A stretch of 64,000 nt of DNA. Source: Lachnospiraceae bacterium. GTDB taxonomy: Bacteria; Bacillota; Clostridia; Lachnospirales; Lachnospiraceae. Shown here piece by piece: positions 26,777 to 36,770 of this stretch; position 1 is the stretch's first letter; every line of letters begins with the position of its first letter. Location of the stretch: positions 1 through 64,000 of the forward strand of contig JAFQLS010000010.1 of assembly GCA_017396555.1 (NCBI GenBank), given 5' to 3'. The position numbers and the translations under genes are program-made. Under the pieces are notes generated by a model that saw nothing but the letters and a program-made list of their open reading frames with translations, searched no databases and had not been told where the DNA came from.

Positions 26777-27400
26777 TTATTTGAATCTTATTTTAATATA
26801 TTCCTTTACTACCTCTACACATTCCTCAAATGACATTTCCTGTGTATTAAGACATAAATCATAATTCTTAGCGCAGTCCCAATCCTGTCCTGTGTAATAT
26901 TTATAGTATTCAGCTCTATGCTTATCTGTTTTAACAATAAACTGCTCTATTTCCTTACGTGTCATTGATGACATATCTTCCACCACATCAATACAATGCT
27001 CAAGTGGTGCATGCACAAATATTCTTACAATATTTGGCACATCCTTGAGAACATAATCTGCACATCTTCCAATAGCCACAAAGGATTCTTTTTCAGCAAG
27101 CTCCTTTAACACCTTTGCCTGATAATTAAATAAATTATCATTTGAAACAAACTTGTCACTATCCGGAGGAATTATTTCCCCTCTGTATACGTTCTTGGCA
27201 ACCTTAAATAACAAGCTTCCTTTTAACTTCTCATCAGCCTTTGCAAATAATTCTTCGTTGATACCGCTATCATCTGATGCAAGTCTCATTATTTCTCTGT
27301 CATAACATTCAATTCCAAGTTCTCTTGCCAGCATCTTACCGATAGTTTTTCCACCGCTTCCATAGCCTCTTGCTATAGTAATAACAAATTTTTTGTCCAT
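26777..27400 (-). CDS. Cytidylate kinase-like family protein
   Basis: A 207-residue P-loop protein: ITIARGYGSGGKTIGKMLA is the Walker A region, and FVAIGRCADYVLKD with RIFVHAPLEH are typical of the cytidylate kinase-like group. These proteins resemble Cmk in fold but are not confirmed CMP kinases. It lies between the liv operon and the SGNH genes: 9 bases after livF and 18 bases before the GTG of the next gene. It may be cotranscribed with one or both. Confidence 0.8.
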   Translation of the reverse strand: MDKKFVITIARGYGSGGKTIGKMLARELGIECYDREIMRLASDDSGINEELFAKADEKLKGSLLFKVAKNVYRGEIIPPDSDKFVSNDNLFNYQAKVLKELAEKESFVAIGRCADYVLKDVPNIVRIFVHAPLEHCIDVVEDMSSMTRKEIEQFIVKTDKHRAEYYKYYTGQDWDCAKNYDLCLNTQEMSFEECVEVVKEYIKIRFK

Positions 27401-27409
27401 ATTTGCCTC

Positions 27410-28120
27410 CTATTCACCCAGATATGCTTTCTTAATCTTATCATCATTAATAAGATCCTTTGCATTTCCGGTAAGTGCTATCTTACCTGTCTCAAGAACA
27501 TATGCTCTATCCGCAATTGATAAAGCCTTTTTAGCATTCTGTTCTACAAGTAATACAGTAGTTCCACTTGCACTAATTTGTTTTATGATATCAAATACTT
27601 CCGTAACAAATAACGGAGATAATCCCATAGAAGGTTCATCCATCAATATAATTTTTGGCTTAGACATAAGTGCCCTACCCATAGCAAGCATCTGCTGCTC
27701 ACCACCACTAAGAGTTCCTGCAAGCTGTTTCTTTCTTTCTTCAAGTCTTGGGAATCTCTTATAAATCATATTAAGACTTTCTTCAATTTCGTTCTTGTCA
27801 TTTCTGGTATATGCTCCCATAATCAGGTTTTCATATACTGTAAGTCCGGCAAACACTCTTCTTCCTTCGGGAACATGTGCCATACCATACTTTACAATCT
27901 TGTGTGGTGCTGTCGTACTTAGCTCTTTACCTTCAAATAATATAGAACCTGATTTTGGTTTAAGAAGACCTGTAACCGTATGGAGAATAGTTGTTTTTCC
28001 TGCTCCATTTGCACCTATAAGTGTAATAACCTCGCCTTCATTTACTTCAAATGACACTCCCTTTATCGCCTGTATCATTCCATATGATACATGAAGGTCT
28101 TTAACCTCTAACATTGCCAT
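27410..28120 (-). CDS. livF: Branched-chain amino acid ABC transporter ATP-binding protein LivF
   Basis: A 236-residue ATPase: Walker A GANGAGKTT, signature LSGGEQQML, Walker B KIILMDEPS, and His-loop region VLLVEQNA. Hydrolyses ATP to drive uptake of Leu/Ile/Val or related substrates with LivH/LivM. It follows livG by 12 bases and closes the liv operon. Confidence 0.93.
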   Translation of the reverse strand: MAMLEVKDLHVSYGMIQAIKGVSFEVNEGEVITLIGANGAGKTTILHTVTGLLKPKSGSILFEGKELSTTAPHKIVKYGMAHVPEGRRVFAGLTVYENLIMGAYTRNDKNEIEESLNMIYKRFPRLEERKKQLAGTLSGGEQQMLAMGRALMSKPKIILMDEPSMGLSPLFVTEVFDIIKQISASGTTVLLVEQNAKKALSIADRAYVLETGKIALTGNAKDLINDDKIKKAYLGE

Positions 28121-28132
28121 AATTCCTGCCTC

Positions 28133-28891
28133 CTATTCTCCCAGATATGCTGTGATAACCTCAGGGTTATTAAGTACAACTTCCGGTTTTCCATGAGTAA
28201 GCTCCGTACCAAAATTAAGAACCATAAGTTCCTCGCATATACCTGACACAAGCTTCATATCATGTTCAATAAGAAGTATAGTTACATCATATTTTTTTCT
28301 TACAAGCTGTATTGTTTCCATAAGCTCTGCCGTCTCATTTGGATTCATTCCTGCAGCCGGCTCATCAAGAAGCAACAGCTTAGGCTCTGTAGCAAGAGCT
28401 CTTGCTATCTCTAGCTTTCTCTGCTTACCATACGGAAGATTACTTGCAAGTGTATCTGCATCTTTCTCAAGTCCGAATACCGAAAGCAATTCCATTGCTC
28501 TTTCGTTCATAGCCTTTTCTTCCTTATGGTATCTTGGAAGACGTAAAATTCCTTCTATAACTGTATATTTTTGATGATTATTAAGTCCAAGCTTAACATT
28601 ATCAATAATACTCATATTTCCAAATAATCTGATATTCTGAAATGTTCTTGCTATGCCCTTCTTGTTTATCTCTATCGGACTCTTTCCGCTTAATTTCTCA
28701 CCATCTAACTGAAAATATCCATTTGTAGGTTTATAAACGCCCGTAAGCATATTAAATACAGTTGTTTTTCCTGCTCCATTTGGTCCAATAAGTCCATATA
28801 ACTGCCCTTTTTCAATTGTAAGATTCAAATTATCTACAGCCTTAAGACCGCCAAATGCGATACCTAAATTTTTAACCTCTAGTAATGCCAT
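28133..28891 (-). CDS. livG: Branched-chain amino acid ABC transporter ATP-binding protein LivG
   Basis: A 252-residue ATPase with Walker A GPNGAGKTT, signature LPYGKQRKLEIARAL, and Walker B LLLDEPAAGMNP. The Y-loop motif ARTFQNIRLFGNMS is typical of LivG. It pairs with LivF as the second ATPase, and starts two bases after the livM stop. Confidence 0.93.
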   Translation of the reverse strand: MALLEVKNLGIAFGGLKAVDNLNLTIEKGQLYGLIGPNGAGKTTVFNMLTGVYKPTNGYFQLDGEKLSGKSPIEINKKGIARTFQNIRLFGNMSIIDNVKLGLNNHQKYTVIEGILRLPRYHKEEKAMNERAMELLSVFGLEKDADTLASNLPYGKQRKLEIARALATEPKLLLLDEPAAGMNPNETAELMETIQLVRKKYDVTILLIEHDMKLVSGICEELMVLNFGTELTHGKPEVVLNNPEVITAYLGE

Positions 28892-28893
28892 AA

Positions 28894-29970
28894 CTAATTA
28901 TCCTCCTTTGCAGTTTTTTTCCAGAATTTTAATTTTGTTGTTACAGAATCTATAATTCTCTTACATTTTTCATTATTTGTAACAATCATCATTACAATAA
29001 GAATAATTGCATACACTATCATTCTGTAGGTTGCAAAATCTCTCAACAATTCCGGTAACGCATACAAAATTATTGTAGCTATAATAGAGCCTCTAATCTT
29101 ACCAATACCGCCAAGTACTACATATACAAGAAACATAATTGATAAGTTAAAATCAAATTTACTTGCTTCAAGAGATGTTGTATGAGCATACATCGCTCCT
29201 GCAACACCTGCAAAAAATGCAGATGTAAAGAATACAATCAATTTGTATTTGCTAATGTTTATACCTATAGATTCTGCTGCAATACTGTTATCTCTGATAG
29301 CCTTAAATGCTCTGCCTGCTCTTGAATCTATAAGGTTATATATAACTATTAATGTAACTAATAAAATTATTACTGATACTATAAGACTCTTATATTTTTC
29401 AACACCTGTTATTGTCTGAGCACCATTTAAGATTACTACTTTACTCGCCGAATCTATTTTAGATGCATCAATCGGCTCGGAAAATGAAAAATGAAGTCCA
29501 TTACAATCCTTAATTAAATGACACTGCTGAAGTATCTTGTATGTAATCTGACCAAAAGCAAGTGTAACAATCGCAAGATAGTCACCCTTTAATCTAAGAA
29601 TCGAAAATCCAATAAGTGCACCAAACAAGCCTGCTACTACACCACCGATTACAAGTGCCAATAAATATCTTAATAAATCTGAGGTAATAACATTTTCTGT
29701 AAGCATTGCAAATACTGCACCTACATAACCTCCGATACACATAAAACCTGCATGACCAAGACTCAATTCTCCAAGTATACCAACTGTAAGATTAAGTGAT
29801 ACTGCTAATATTATATAGAAACACATAGGGATAAGGAGACCTTCATATGAATATCCTGCCATTCCTGTATTAACAAGAAGCTGTGACAATCCAAAGAAGA
29901 ATATTACAAACAACAATGTCACTATTGTAGTTCTGGTGGTAGGTTTTATTTTATTAATTAAATTTTTCAT
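28894..29970 (-). CDS. livM: Branched-chain amino acid ABC transporter permease LivM
   Basis: About 358 residues with nine or so membrane segments; the family motif GELSLGHAGFMCIGGYVGA lies near residue 70 and AFGQITYKIL is a coupling region. The start is the ATG at 29970 after AGGTGG; a GTG three codons earlier opens the frame. It forms the channel with LivH. Confidence 0.92.
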   Translation of the reverse strand: MKNLINKIKPTTRTTIVTLLFVIFFFGLSQLLVNTGMAGYSYEGLLIPMCFYIILAVSLNLTVGILGELSLGHAGFMCIGGYVGAVFAMLTENVITSDLLRYLLALVIGGVVAGLFGALIGFSILRLKGDYLAIVTLAFGQITYKILQQCHLIKDCNGLHFSFSEPIDASKIDSASKVVILNGAQTITGVEKYKSLIVSVIILLVTLIVIYNLIDSRAGRAFKAIRDNSIAAESIGINISKYKLIVFFTSAFFAGVAGAMYAHTTSLEASKFDFNLSIMFLVYVVLGGIGKIRGSIIATIILYALPELLRDFATYRMIVYAIILIVMMIVTNNEKCKRIIDSVTTKLKFWKKTAKEDN

Positions 29971-29979
29971 TCCTTCCAC

Positions 29980-30861
29980 CTACACTTTCTCATTAATCTT
30001 CTTACCGAGAAGACCTGTTGGTTTAACAATAAGTACAACAATTAATACCGCAAATACTATCGCATCTGATAACTGCGAACTAATATATGCTTTACTTAGG
30101 TTTTCAATAACACCTAATAATAATCCACCAAGCATCGCTCCCGGAATACTTCCTATTCCACCAAATACTGCAGCAATAAATGCCTTAATACCCGGCATCG
30201 AGCCTGTATACGGACTAATCTGTGGATATGTAGAACAAAGCAATGCTCCTGCAACTGCTGCAAGCGCTGAACCAATTGCAAAAACCATTGATATTGTAAA
30301 GTTTACATTTATTCCCATAAGCTGTGCAGCACCTTTATCTTCCGATACAGCCTGCATCGCTCTACCCATTTTTGTCTTATTAATAAACAATGTAAGTGCT
30401 ATCATAATTACAACTGTAACAATAATTGTAACTACAGTTTCACCTGATATTTTCAATCCTTCGTTGATGACAATAGGCTTAAGTGTTACTACAGACTTAA
30501 ATGTCTTTGCATCAGAACCTAAGATATTAAGTGCAAGGTTCTGTAATAAATAACTCACACCAATAGCTGTGATAAGTACAGAAATCGAAGATGCACCTCT
30601 AAGTGGTTTGTATGCAATTCTCTCAATCGTAACACCAAGTGCCGTACATACTAAAACACCAATTAATAATGACAACCATATAGGACATGATAAACTGGTT
30701 ATTGCTAAAAATATTGTATATCCACCAACCATGATTACATCACCATGAGCGAAGTTAAGCATCTTTGCAATACCATATACCATTGTATATCCGAGTGCTA
30801 TAAGTGCATATATTCCACCAAGACTTATACCACTGGCTAAATAAGATATAAAACTATTCAT
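29980..30861 (-). CDS. livH: Branched-chain amino acid ABC transporter permease LivH
   Basis: About 293 residues, roughly eight membrane segments. ALGYTMVYGIAKMLNFAHGDVIMVGGY is the conserved N-terminal family region and EDKGAAQLMGIN precedes the EAA-type coupling loop. The start is the ATG at 30861 with AAAGGA upstream; a TTG nine codons earlier extends the frame. It is separated from livK by a hairpin (30893-30927) that probably lowers permease expression relative to the binding protein. Confidence 0.92.
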   Translation of the reverse strand: MNSFISYLASGISLGGIYALIALGYTMVYGIAKMLNFAHGDVIMVGGYTIFLAITSLSCPIWLSLLIGVLVCTALGVTIERIAYKPLRGASSISVLITAIGVSYLLQNLALNILGSDAKTFKSVVTLKPIVINEGLKISGETVVTIIVTVVIMIALTLFINKTKMGRAMQAVSEDKGAAQLMGINVNFTISMVFAIGSALAAVAGALLCSTYPQISPYTGSMPGIKAFIAAVFGGIGSIPGAMLGGLLLGVIENLSKAYISSQLSDAIVFAVLIVVLIVKPTGLLGKKINEKV

Positions 30862-30892
30862 CTTAACTATTTCCTTTCTAAAATTCAAAGAA

Positions 30893-30927
30893 AGCTGTTG
30901 CTATAAGTATATCTTACGGCAACAGCT
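30893..30927 (-). terminator. Intercistronic hairpin between livK and livH
   Basis: AGCTGTTGC/GCAACAGCT, a perfect 9-bp stem with a 17-base loop and a weak T-rich tail (TTTCTTTG) on the minus strand. This placement is common after binding-protein genes, where it protects the livK message and lets a fraction of transcripts through. Confidence 0.65.
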
Positions 30928-30945
30928 CATAATATTAGTTATATA

Positions 30946-32100
30946 TTATAATGCTGAATAAGCACCATCTTTAATAACCATAGCCTTTGGATCCTTAGTA
31001 GGTTCTCCATCAGCTGTCCATGTCATAGAACCTGTAACTCCGTCTACAGTTATTTTAAGCATTGCTGCTTTTAATTTCTCACATAAATCCGAAGTACTAA
31101 TAGTTCCATCCTTTACTTCTGCCTGTTCAACAGCTGCCTTGATTGCATATGCTGCATCATAAGCATCTGCTGCAAACTGATTAGGAATCACACCATATTT
31201 TTCCTTGTAAGCCTTAACAAAGTTCTGTGTTAAATCATCTTCTGCATCTGCTGCAAATGGTGTTAATAACATAACGCCTTCTGCCAAAGCTGCATCATCA
31301 CCTAACTGATTGATGATACCATCAAGTCCGTCACAACCAAACCATTTTACATTATCAATTCCTGCCTTATCAGCCTGAGCTAAGATAAGAGCTGCTTCCT
31401 GATAGTAAATTGGTAAGAATACAAGTTCTGCACCACTTTCCTTAACTTTCTGAAGCTGTACAGAGAAGTCTGTCTTAGCATCACTTGTAAATGCTTCCTT
31501 AGCAACTATTTCAAGTCCCTGTTCTTCTGCTTCAGCTACGAACTTATCAAAAATACCTGATGAATATACATCTGAGCTATCATATATAACTGCCACTTTC
31601 TTTGCAACATCATTCTGAGCTATGTACTGTGCTGATGCAATACCCTGGTTAGGGTCATTAAAGCAAATTCTGAATGCATTATCATTAGCAACACAATCAA
31701 CTGCTGAACCTGATGGTGTAATCTGGAACATATTATCCTCTGCTGTCTTCTCTGCAACTGCAATTGTACATCCACTAGTTGTAGCACCTAAGATAATCTT
31801 AGCTCCCTTATCCTTAAGAGCGTTATATGCATTAACGGCTTTTTCGTTGTCACATTCATCATCCTAAAAATTAAATGCAACCTTCATTCCGTTGATTCCA
31901 CCTGCTTCGTTAATCTCTTCAAACGCAAGTGTTGCACCATTCTTAACTGCTTCACCATAGATTGCTGCATCTCCTGATACAGGACCAATACCACCAATTA
32001 CTAACTCGTCCTTACTTCCTGTAGCACCATTACCACAACCTGCAAGAACACCTACTGCCATAACCATTGTCATAGCAACTGATAACATACGTCTCTTCAC
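30946..32100 (-). pseudogene. livK: Branched-chain amino acid binding protein LivK interrupted by an in-frame UAG
   Basis: The frame runs 385 codons from a GTG at 32100 (GGGAGG eight bases upstream) to 30946. The lipobox VGVLAGC and the type-I periplasmic-binding fold (IGGIGPVSGDAAIYGEAV..., ILGATTSGCTIAVAEK..., DSSDVYSSGIFDK) are intact on both sides. Codon 79 is UAG (complement of 31864-31866) in V-A-F-N-F-[stop]-D-D-E. A single CAG to TAG change would explain it. No frameshift is present. The rest of livHMGF looks functional. Possible readings are a recent null allele, a sequencing error, or nonsense readthrough. The pieces are 30946-31863 and 31864-32100. Confidence 0.88.
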
Positions 32101-32179
32101 GTCAATTTCCTCCCTATATGAAAATTTACAATTCCCTCTTAGTCTACTATTCTAGGCATTATTTGTCAATAGAAAACAC

Positions 32180-33274
32180 TTATTCTTTCGTATATCCAGG
32201 CGGATTAGGAATATAATTTCCATATAATTCAAATGCGTCAAATACTACATGCCATCTACCCGATGCCTTTGCCGACACAGCAATATATTTATCATTTCCT
32301 CTTTCTGCATAGCTTACAAGACAGCTTCCGGCTTCTCCTACATAACCTGTTTTACCTGCCTTAATAGTAACCGTATCCACTTCATTACCATACATTCTAC
32401 TAAACATAGTACTTGTAAGCAGAAGTCCTTCTGGATTCTGTGGTGATTTGTTAGTAGTATACTGGTATGTCGAAAGAATTTCTGCACACAACTCATTCTG
32501 CATTGCATATTCCATAATCATAGCCATTTCTAACGGAGTTGTATAATGTTCATCATGATACAGACCTGATGTATTCATAAAATGTGTATTAGTAAGTCCG
32601 AGTTCCTCACATTTTTCATTCATCAAATCAACAAATTTTTCTTCCGAACCCGATACCAGCATTGCTAATCCTACAGCCGCATCCGCTCCTGATGGCAGGA
32701 TAAGACCATAAAGCATGTCCTTAGCCGTTACCAATTCTCCGGGGGCAAAACCCGCAAGTGAGGCTTCCTCTCTATATAACGGATCAATGATTTCTGCTGT
32801 CATTTCAAATGTATCATCTAAATCATTTATATGTTCTACTGCTACAATAAGTGTCATTACCTTTGTCATAGATGCCGGAAATATCTTCTTATCATACCTC
32901 TTACCCGCAATTACCTCATGATTATTGACATCAACAAGAATTGTGTATGGGCATCTTACATTTTCAGACGTTATCTTTTCATAAGCCTCTGATTTAACAG
33001 GTCTGATAACAGCCGGAATATTATTTTCTATTTCTTCTTTATCAACATTACTCTCTGAATCCTTTTCTTCTACAGTTGCACTAACCTTTTTGGTTGTTTC
33101 TTCCTGTCGTTTAGTAGTTTCTTCCGACTTGTTTGTCTTGTCCGTTAACCTGTTAATAGTTATACCTAAAATAAATACACATAGAACTCCAAGCACTATA
33201 AATTTTATTAATCTTTCTCTTCTCTTTCTCTTTAATCTGTTTCGTTTAATTCTTTTATATGTTTCAGTTGCCAT
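32180..33274 (-). CDS. D-alanyl-D-alanine carboxypeptidase (S11 family)
   Basis: A 364-residue type II membrane protein: basic cytoplasmic N-terminus, helix about 24-41, Thr/Lys-rich stalk, then an S11 domain. Catalytic SMTK is at 135-138 and AGKTGYVG supplies the KTG box. The middle SxN box reads SGA (195-197), Ala replacing the usual Asn. The family trims the terminal D-Ala of peptidoglycan stem peptides outside the membrane. It lies downstream of the LRR protein gene, across a hairpin. Confidence 0.9.
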   Translation of the reverse strand: MATETYKRIKRNRLKRKRRERLIKFIVLGVLCVFILGITINRLTDKTNKSEETTKRQEETTKKVSATVEEKDSESNVDKEEIENNIPAVIRPVKSEAYEKITSENVRCPYTILVDVNNHEVIAGKRYDKKIFPASMTKVMTLIVAVEHINDLDDTFEMTAEIIDPLYREEASLAGFAPGELVTAKDMLYGLILPSGADAAVGLAMLVSGSEEKFVDLMNEKCEELGLTNTHFMNTSGLYHDEHYTTPLEMAMIMEYAMQNELCAEILSTYQYTTNKSPQNPEGLLLTSTMFSRMYGNEVDTVTIKAGKTGYVGEAGSCLVSYAERGNDKYIAVSAKASGRWHVVFDAFELYGNYIPNPPGYTKE

Positions 33275-33302
33275 TTATTTACTCCAAATTTCTAATCATT
33301 AT

Positions 33303-33334
33303 AATAAGCGCCCCAACTTCTTAGAGCGCCTATT
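33303..33334 (-). terminator. Hairpin after the LRR protein gene
   Basis: A 14-bp stem including three G-U pairs on the minus strand (AATAGGCGCTCTAA/TTGGGGCGCTTATT) with a GAAG loop. The tail is only moderately T-rich, so it may be a weak terminator. Confidence 0.5.
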
Positions 33335-33364
33335 TAGTATACCTATATCATACATTATTATTCA

Positions 33365-35215
33365 TTATATGACAACAACTTTGCAAGTTGCTTTTACTTT
33401 TCCTGCTGTAACAGTAATCCTAACAGTTCCCTTTCTTTTAGCCGTTATCTTACCATTCTTATTCACTGTAGCAATCTTTGAATTTGATGACTTCCATTTT
33501 ATTGAGCCATTGTAATACTTAGGATTATTTACAGTAACCTTTAATGTTTTTGTTTTTCCCTTTTTAAGTTCCAAATTACTATTACTAAGCTTTATTTTCT
33601 TAGCAATATCTCTTGCAACAAATTTAATTTTATTGCTTTTTGCGTATTTTTTAATATAGGATTTATTATTTCCGTATATCACTACTTCTTTTGAATTTTC
33701 AAATACATTTTTCCCTATATTCTTAGCCTTATCACCTATAACTACATTTTTCAAATCAAAACAGTTAGAAAATGCATTTTCTTTTATTGTCGTAACACTA
33801 TTAGGTATAGTAACTGTTTCAAGACTAAAGCACCAATCAAAAGCTCTTACTCCTATTGTCTTAAGTTTTGAGGATAATTTTAGTTTTTTAAGAGCATCGC
33901 ACGAGCCAAATGCATCATCACCTATAGATGTAACTGTATTTGGCAAGGTTATTTTCTCAATCTTACCACAACCATAGAACGCCTCTTTTTTTATCTGACG
34001 CAGACCTTTATTAAATGTTACTTTCTTAAGTTCCAAACAATTAAAAAATGTATTTTCCTTTATTATCTTTACACCAGAAGGGATTGTTATCTCTTCCAAA
34101 GACTTACAATTTACAAATGCACTATGTCCAAGTTCTTTTAAGTTCTTCGGCAACTTTGCTTTTTTTAGCTTAGGACATTCGGCAAAAACAAAATCTCCCA
34201 TTACTTCAACGCTATCCGGTATAGTAATTGTTTCTAAGCTATCACAAGAACTAAAAACCGATTCCCCTAAGGTTTTTAGCTTACCGGTAGATTTAAACTC
34301 AACTTTTTTTAGTTTTTTACAGTTATCAAATGCATACGAATCTATTTCTTTAACATTTGCAGGAATTGAAATATTGGTAATTTTGGCTTCTGAAAATGCT
34401 GCTTCTCCTATCTTTGTTAATCTATTATGAAGCTTTATGATTTTTACATTTTTACAATCGGCAAACGCAAAGGCCGGTACTGATGTAAGCGACTTTGGAA
34501 TCTCTACCTCTGTAAATGCCTGACAGTCAAAGAATGCCCACTCACCTAAGCTTTTCAAACCGGATGGTAATTTTACATTAGTTAGTTTTTTACAATGCTG
34601 AAAAGCTCCTTTTGATATTTCTTTTAGTTTGTCCGGCATATTAATACTTTTTAAGCTCGAGCATCCAAAAAACGCATCAGTTCCTATAAATGTTGTGCCA
34701 TCAGAAAGCACAACCTCTTCAAGGGATTTGCAATCCTGAAAAAGACCAACACTTACTTGTGTTACAGAATCCGGCATTACAATTTTATTCAAATTACTAC
34801 AATCTGCAAATGCCTGTTGTCCAATAAATGTAAGTGTTTTGGGCAATAATATATTTTCTATGCCACATGCATGAAAGGCTGCATATTCAATACTTTCCAG
34901 CCCTTTATTAAGGTTTACCGTTTTAAGATTAGTACATAGCTGAAAGGCATATTTATCTATTTTCTTAAGACTCTTAGGCATAGTTACTGATGTGATATTA
35001 CTATTTTTGACAAACGCACTCTCGCCTATCGTTGTTATGCCTTCCGGTATTACAACCTCCGATGCATTTCCCTGATAGTATATAAGTGTATCCCCCTCAA
35101 TAATGAAATCTTCAGATATGGTATCCGCAAACGTCATTTTTATATTCCCCGAAACAATAACATTTAGCATCATCAGTGACAATAAAAAGCATAATATTTT
35201 TTTAATTCTGCACAT
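33365..35215 (-). CDS. Secreted BspA-like leucine-rich repeat protein with a C-terminal Big_2 domain
   Basis: About 616 residues with a signal peptide (about 1-29). Some 18-20 LRR_5 (BspA/TpLRR) repeats follow; each has the shape I-P-x-S/G-V-x-x-I-x-x-x-A-F-x-x-C-x-x-L. The last about 80 residues are a Big_2 Ig-like domain (LELKKGKTKTLKVTV, IKWKSSNSKIATVN, GKITAKRKGTVRITV), similar to that of the protein at 19913. Such proteins bind host or partner surfaces; the ligand is unknown. The start is the ATG at 35215, eight bases after TAGGAGG; the GTG two codons earlier is too near. Divergent from the L,D-transpeptidase gene. Confidence 0.88.
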   Translation of the reverse strand: MCRIKKILCFLLSLMMLNVIVSGNIKMTFADTISEDFIIEGDTLIYYQGNASEVVIPEGITTIGESAFVKNSNITSVTMPKSLKKIDKYAFQLCTNLKTVNLNKGLESIEYAAFHACGIENILLPKTLTFIGQQAFADCSNLNKIVMPDSVTQVSVGLFQDCKSLEEVVLSDGTTFIGTDAFFGCSSLKSINMPDKLKEISKGAFQHCKKLTNVKLPSGLKSLGEWAFFDCQAFTEVEIPKSLTSVPAFAFADCKNVKIIKLHNRLTKIGEAAFSEAKITNISIPANVKEIDSYAFDNCKKLKKVEFKSTGKLKTLGESVFSSCDSLETITIPDSVEVMGDFVFAECPKLKKAKLPKNLKELGHSAFVNCKSLEEITIPSGVKIIKENTFFNCLELKKVTFNKGLRQIKKEAFYGCGKIEKITLPNTVTSIGDDAFGSCDALKKLKLSSKLKTIGVRAFDWCFSLETVTIPNSVTTIKENAFSNCFDLKNVVIGDKAKNIGKNVFENSKEVVIYGNNKSYIKKYAKSNKIKFVARDIAKKIKLSNSNLELKKGKTKTLKVTVNNPKYYNGSIKWKSSNSKIATVNKNGKITAKRKGTVRITVTAGKVKATCKVVVI

Positions 35216-35300
35216 GGACACTACCTCCTAATTTTGTATAACTTAATATATAAAATTTTATCATAAAACCTGCCATAATTAAACAAATAATTTTTAGGTA

Positions 35301-35329
35301 TTGATTTATTATGTTACACAAGTTAAAAT
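35301..35329 (+). promoter_or_regulatory. Promoter for the L,D-transpeptidase gene
   Basis: TTGATT (35301-35306) and TAAAAT (35324-35329) are 17 bases apart, 35 bases before the ATG. Confidence 0.5.
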
Positions 35330-35363
35330 AAAACCCACACACTATTTCGGAGGTAAAATACAT

Positions 35364-36716
35364 ATGAATAATATATTAAAGAGCAAAATTTTTGCAATAT
35401 CATTGTCCATAGCCGCAATTATTGTTATTGTCATAGGTGTTGCACTTATAACTGCTGACAGAAAAGATCCGGCCAAGACAACTTCATTGGTTGAAAATTC
35501 AGCTAATTCTCTATCAGAAAACTCTTCCGATGATATTTCTTCTGACTCTTCGGAAAATGATACTTCATTTTCTATTGAAAGCTCAACCGAGGAAACTACA
35601 GATGAGAAATTTAGCGATACGACTATTCCCGAGGGAAGTCAGGATGAGGAGCCTGAGGAAACTACTGCTCCCGAGGAAACATTTGCTCCTGAAGATTTTC
35701 CGTACCTAATTAAAGTAAATATTGCTCTTAACTGTATTACTGTTTATACCAAGGACGAGAACAATGAATTTACGGTACCTTACAAAGCTCTTGTATGCTC
35801 TACAGGTAAAAATCCCGGCGACACTCCTCTTGGTGAGTACAGAACAAACGGTAAATATGAATGGTGTAGAATGGTAGACAATACATATGGTCAGTACTCT
35901 TACAGATTCAACGGACCTATTCTTTTCCATTCAGTTCCTTACTATACACAGTCTAAAGGTGATTTAGAAACTGACCAGTTTAATAAGCTTGGCGAGGTTG
36001 CCTCTCTTGGTTGTGTACGATTATGTGTAAGGGATGCAAAATGGTTATTTGAGAATTGTCCTTCCGGTACAACAGTTATAGTTTACGAAGACACCAAGTC
36101 TCCCGGACCACTCGGCAAACCTGAAATGATTAAAATCCCTGAAAATCACGCGTATTCAGGTTGGGACCCAACCGACCCAGACCCAGATAATCCATGGCAC
36201 AAGCTTGGACCTTCTATAAAAGGCGCTAAAAACAGGACATTCAAAGCTAGTAAAAAAATAGACTTGTTAGATGGTATCACTGCTCAGGACACATGCTTTA
36301 ACGATATTACTTCTTCTATAAAGGTTACCGGTGATATCGATACAACTAAGGCCGGTAAATATAATATTACTTATACAGTTACTGATCTTCTTGGCAAAAC
36401 TGTAACCAAGGATGTGGTTATTACTATTAAGGGTTCTCTTGAAAAAGAAACAACTAAGAAAAAACCTACCGAAAAACAGACTACTACCAAGAAGCAGACT
36501 ACCGAGAAGCAGACTACTACCGAAAAGCAAACTACTGAGAAGCAGACTACTGAAAAACAGACTACTACCGAAAAACAGACCACTACTGAAAAGCAGACTA
36601 CTGAGAAACAGACTACTACCGAGGAACAAACCACTTCTACTCCAGAAGAAGATAGCACTGAAGAACATACTACCTCTTCCGTAGAAGAAGATAGTTCTGA
36701 GGAACAAACCAATTAG
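35364..36716 (+). CDS. L,D-transpeptidase (YkuD) with an Ig-like domain and Thr/Lys/Glu repeat tail
   Basis: About 450 residues starting at the ATG at 35364 (CGGAGG upstream). A membrane helix (about 9-30) and a Ser/Thr/Glu stalk precede a YkuD domain (about 115-240) with FHSVPYYTQ (His) and SLGCVRLCVRDA (catalytic Cys). It forms 3-3 peptidoglycan cross-links or attaches proteins. A bacterial Ig-like/DUF5011-type domain follows (about 290-355), then about 85 residues of E-K-Q-T-T-type repeats with no sorting signal. The tail may lie in or bind the wall. It ends at a strong terminator. Confidence 0.88.
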   Translation: MNNILKSKIFAISLSIAAIIVIVIGVALITADRKDPAKTTSLVENSANSLSENSSDDISSDSSENDTSFSIESSTEETTDEKFSDTTIPEGSQDEEPEETTAPEETFAPEDFPYLIKVNIALNCITVYTKDENNEFTVPYKALVCSTGKNPGDTPLGEYRTNGKYEWCRMVDNTYGQYSYRFNGPILFHSVPYYTQSKGDLETDQFNKLGEVASLGCVRLCVRDAKWLFENCPSGTTVIVYEDTKSPGPLGKPEMIKIPENHAYSGWDPTDPDPDNPWHKLGPSIKGAKNRTFKASKKIDLLDGITAQDTCFNDITSSIKVTGDIDTTKAGKYNITYTVTDLLGKTVTKDVVITIKGSLEKETTKKKPTEKQTTTKKQTTEKQTTTEKQTTEKQTTEKQTTTEKQTTTEKQTTEKQTTTEEQTTSTPEEDSTEEHTTSSVEEDSSEEQTN

Positions 36717-36726
36717 ATACTTATAA

Positions 36727-36762
36727 AAAGGTGTAAAGTCATCACACTGACTTTACACCTTT
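36727..36762. terminator. Bidirectional terminator, 14-bp stem
   Basis: AAAGGTGTAAAGTC/GACTTTACACCTTT, a perfect 14-bp stem with an eight-base loop. T-rich tails follow on both strands, so it can end the plus-strand transpeptidase transcript and minus-strand transcription from the deacetylase. Confidence 0.88.
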
Positions 36763-36770
36763 CTTTATTC

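Noticed and set aside
31864..31866. Pyrrolysine insertion at the livK UAG
   Set aside because: Binding proteins of this family have no functional need for pyrrolysine and no pyl gene or signal is visible.
36267..36712. Long minus-strand open frames opposite the L,D-transpeptidase tail
   Set aside because: They mirror the Thr/Lys-rich repeats of the real gene and give low-complexity Ser/Leu/Phe or Val/Cys/Ser proteins without ribosome sites.
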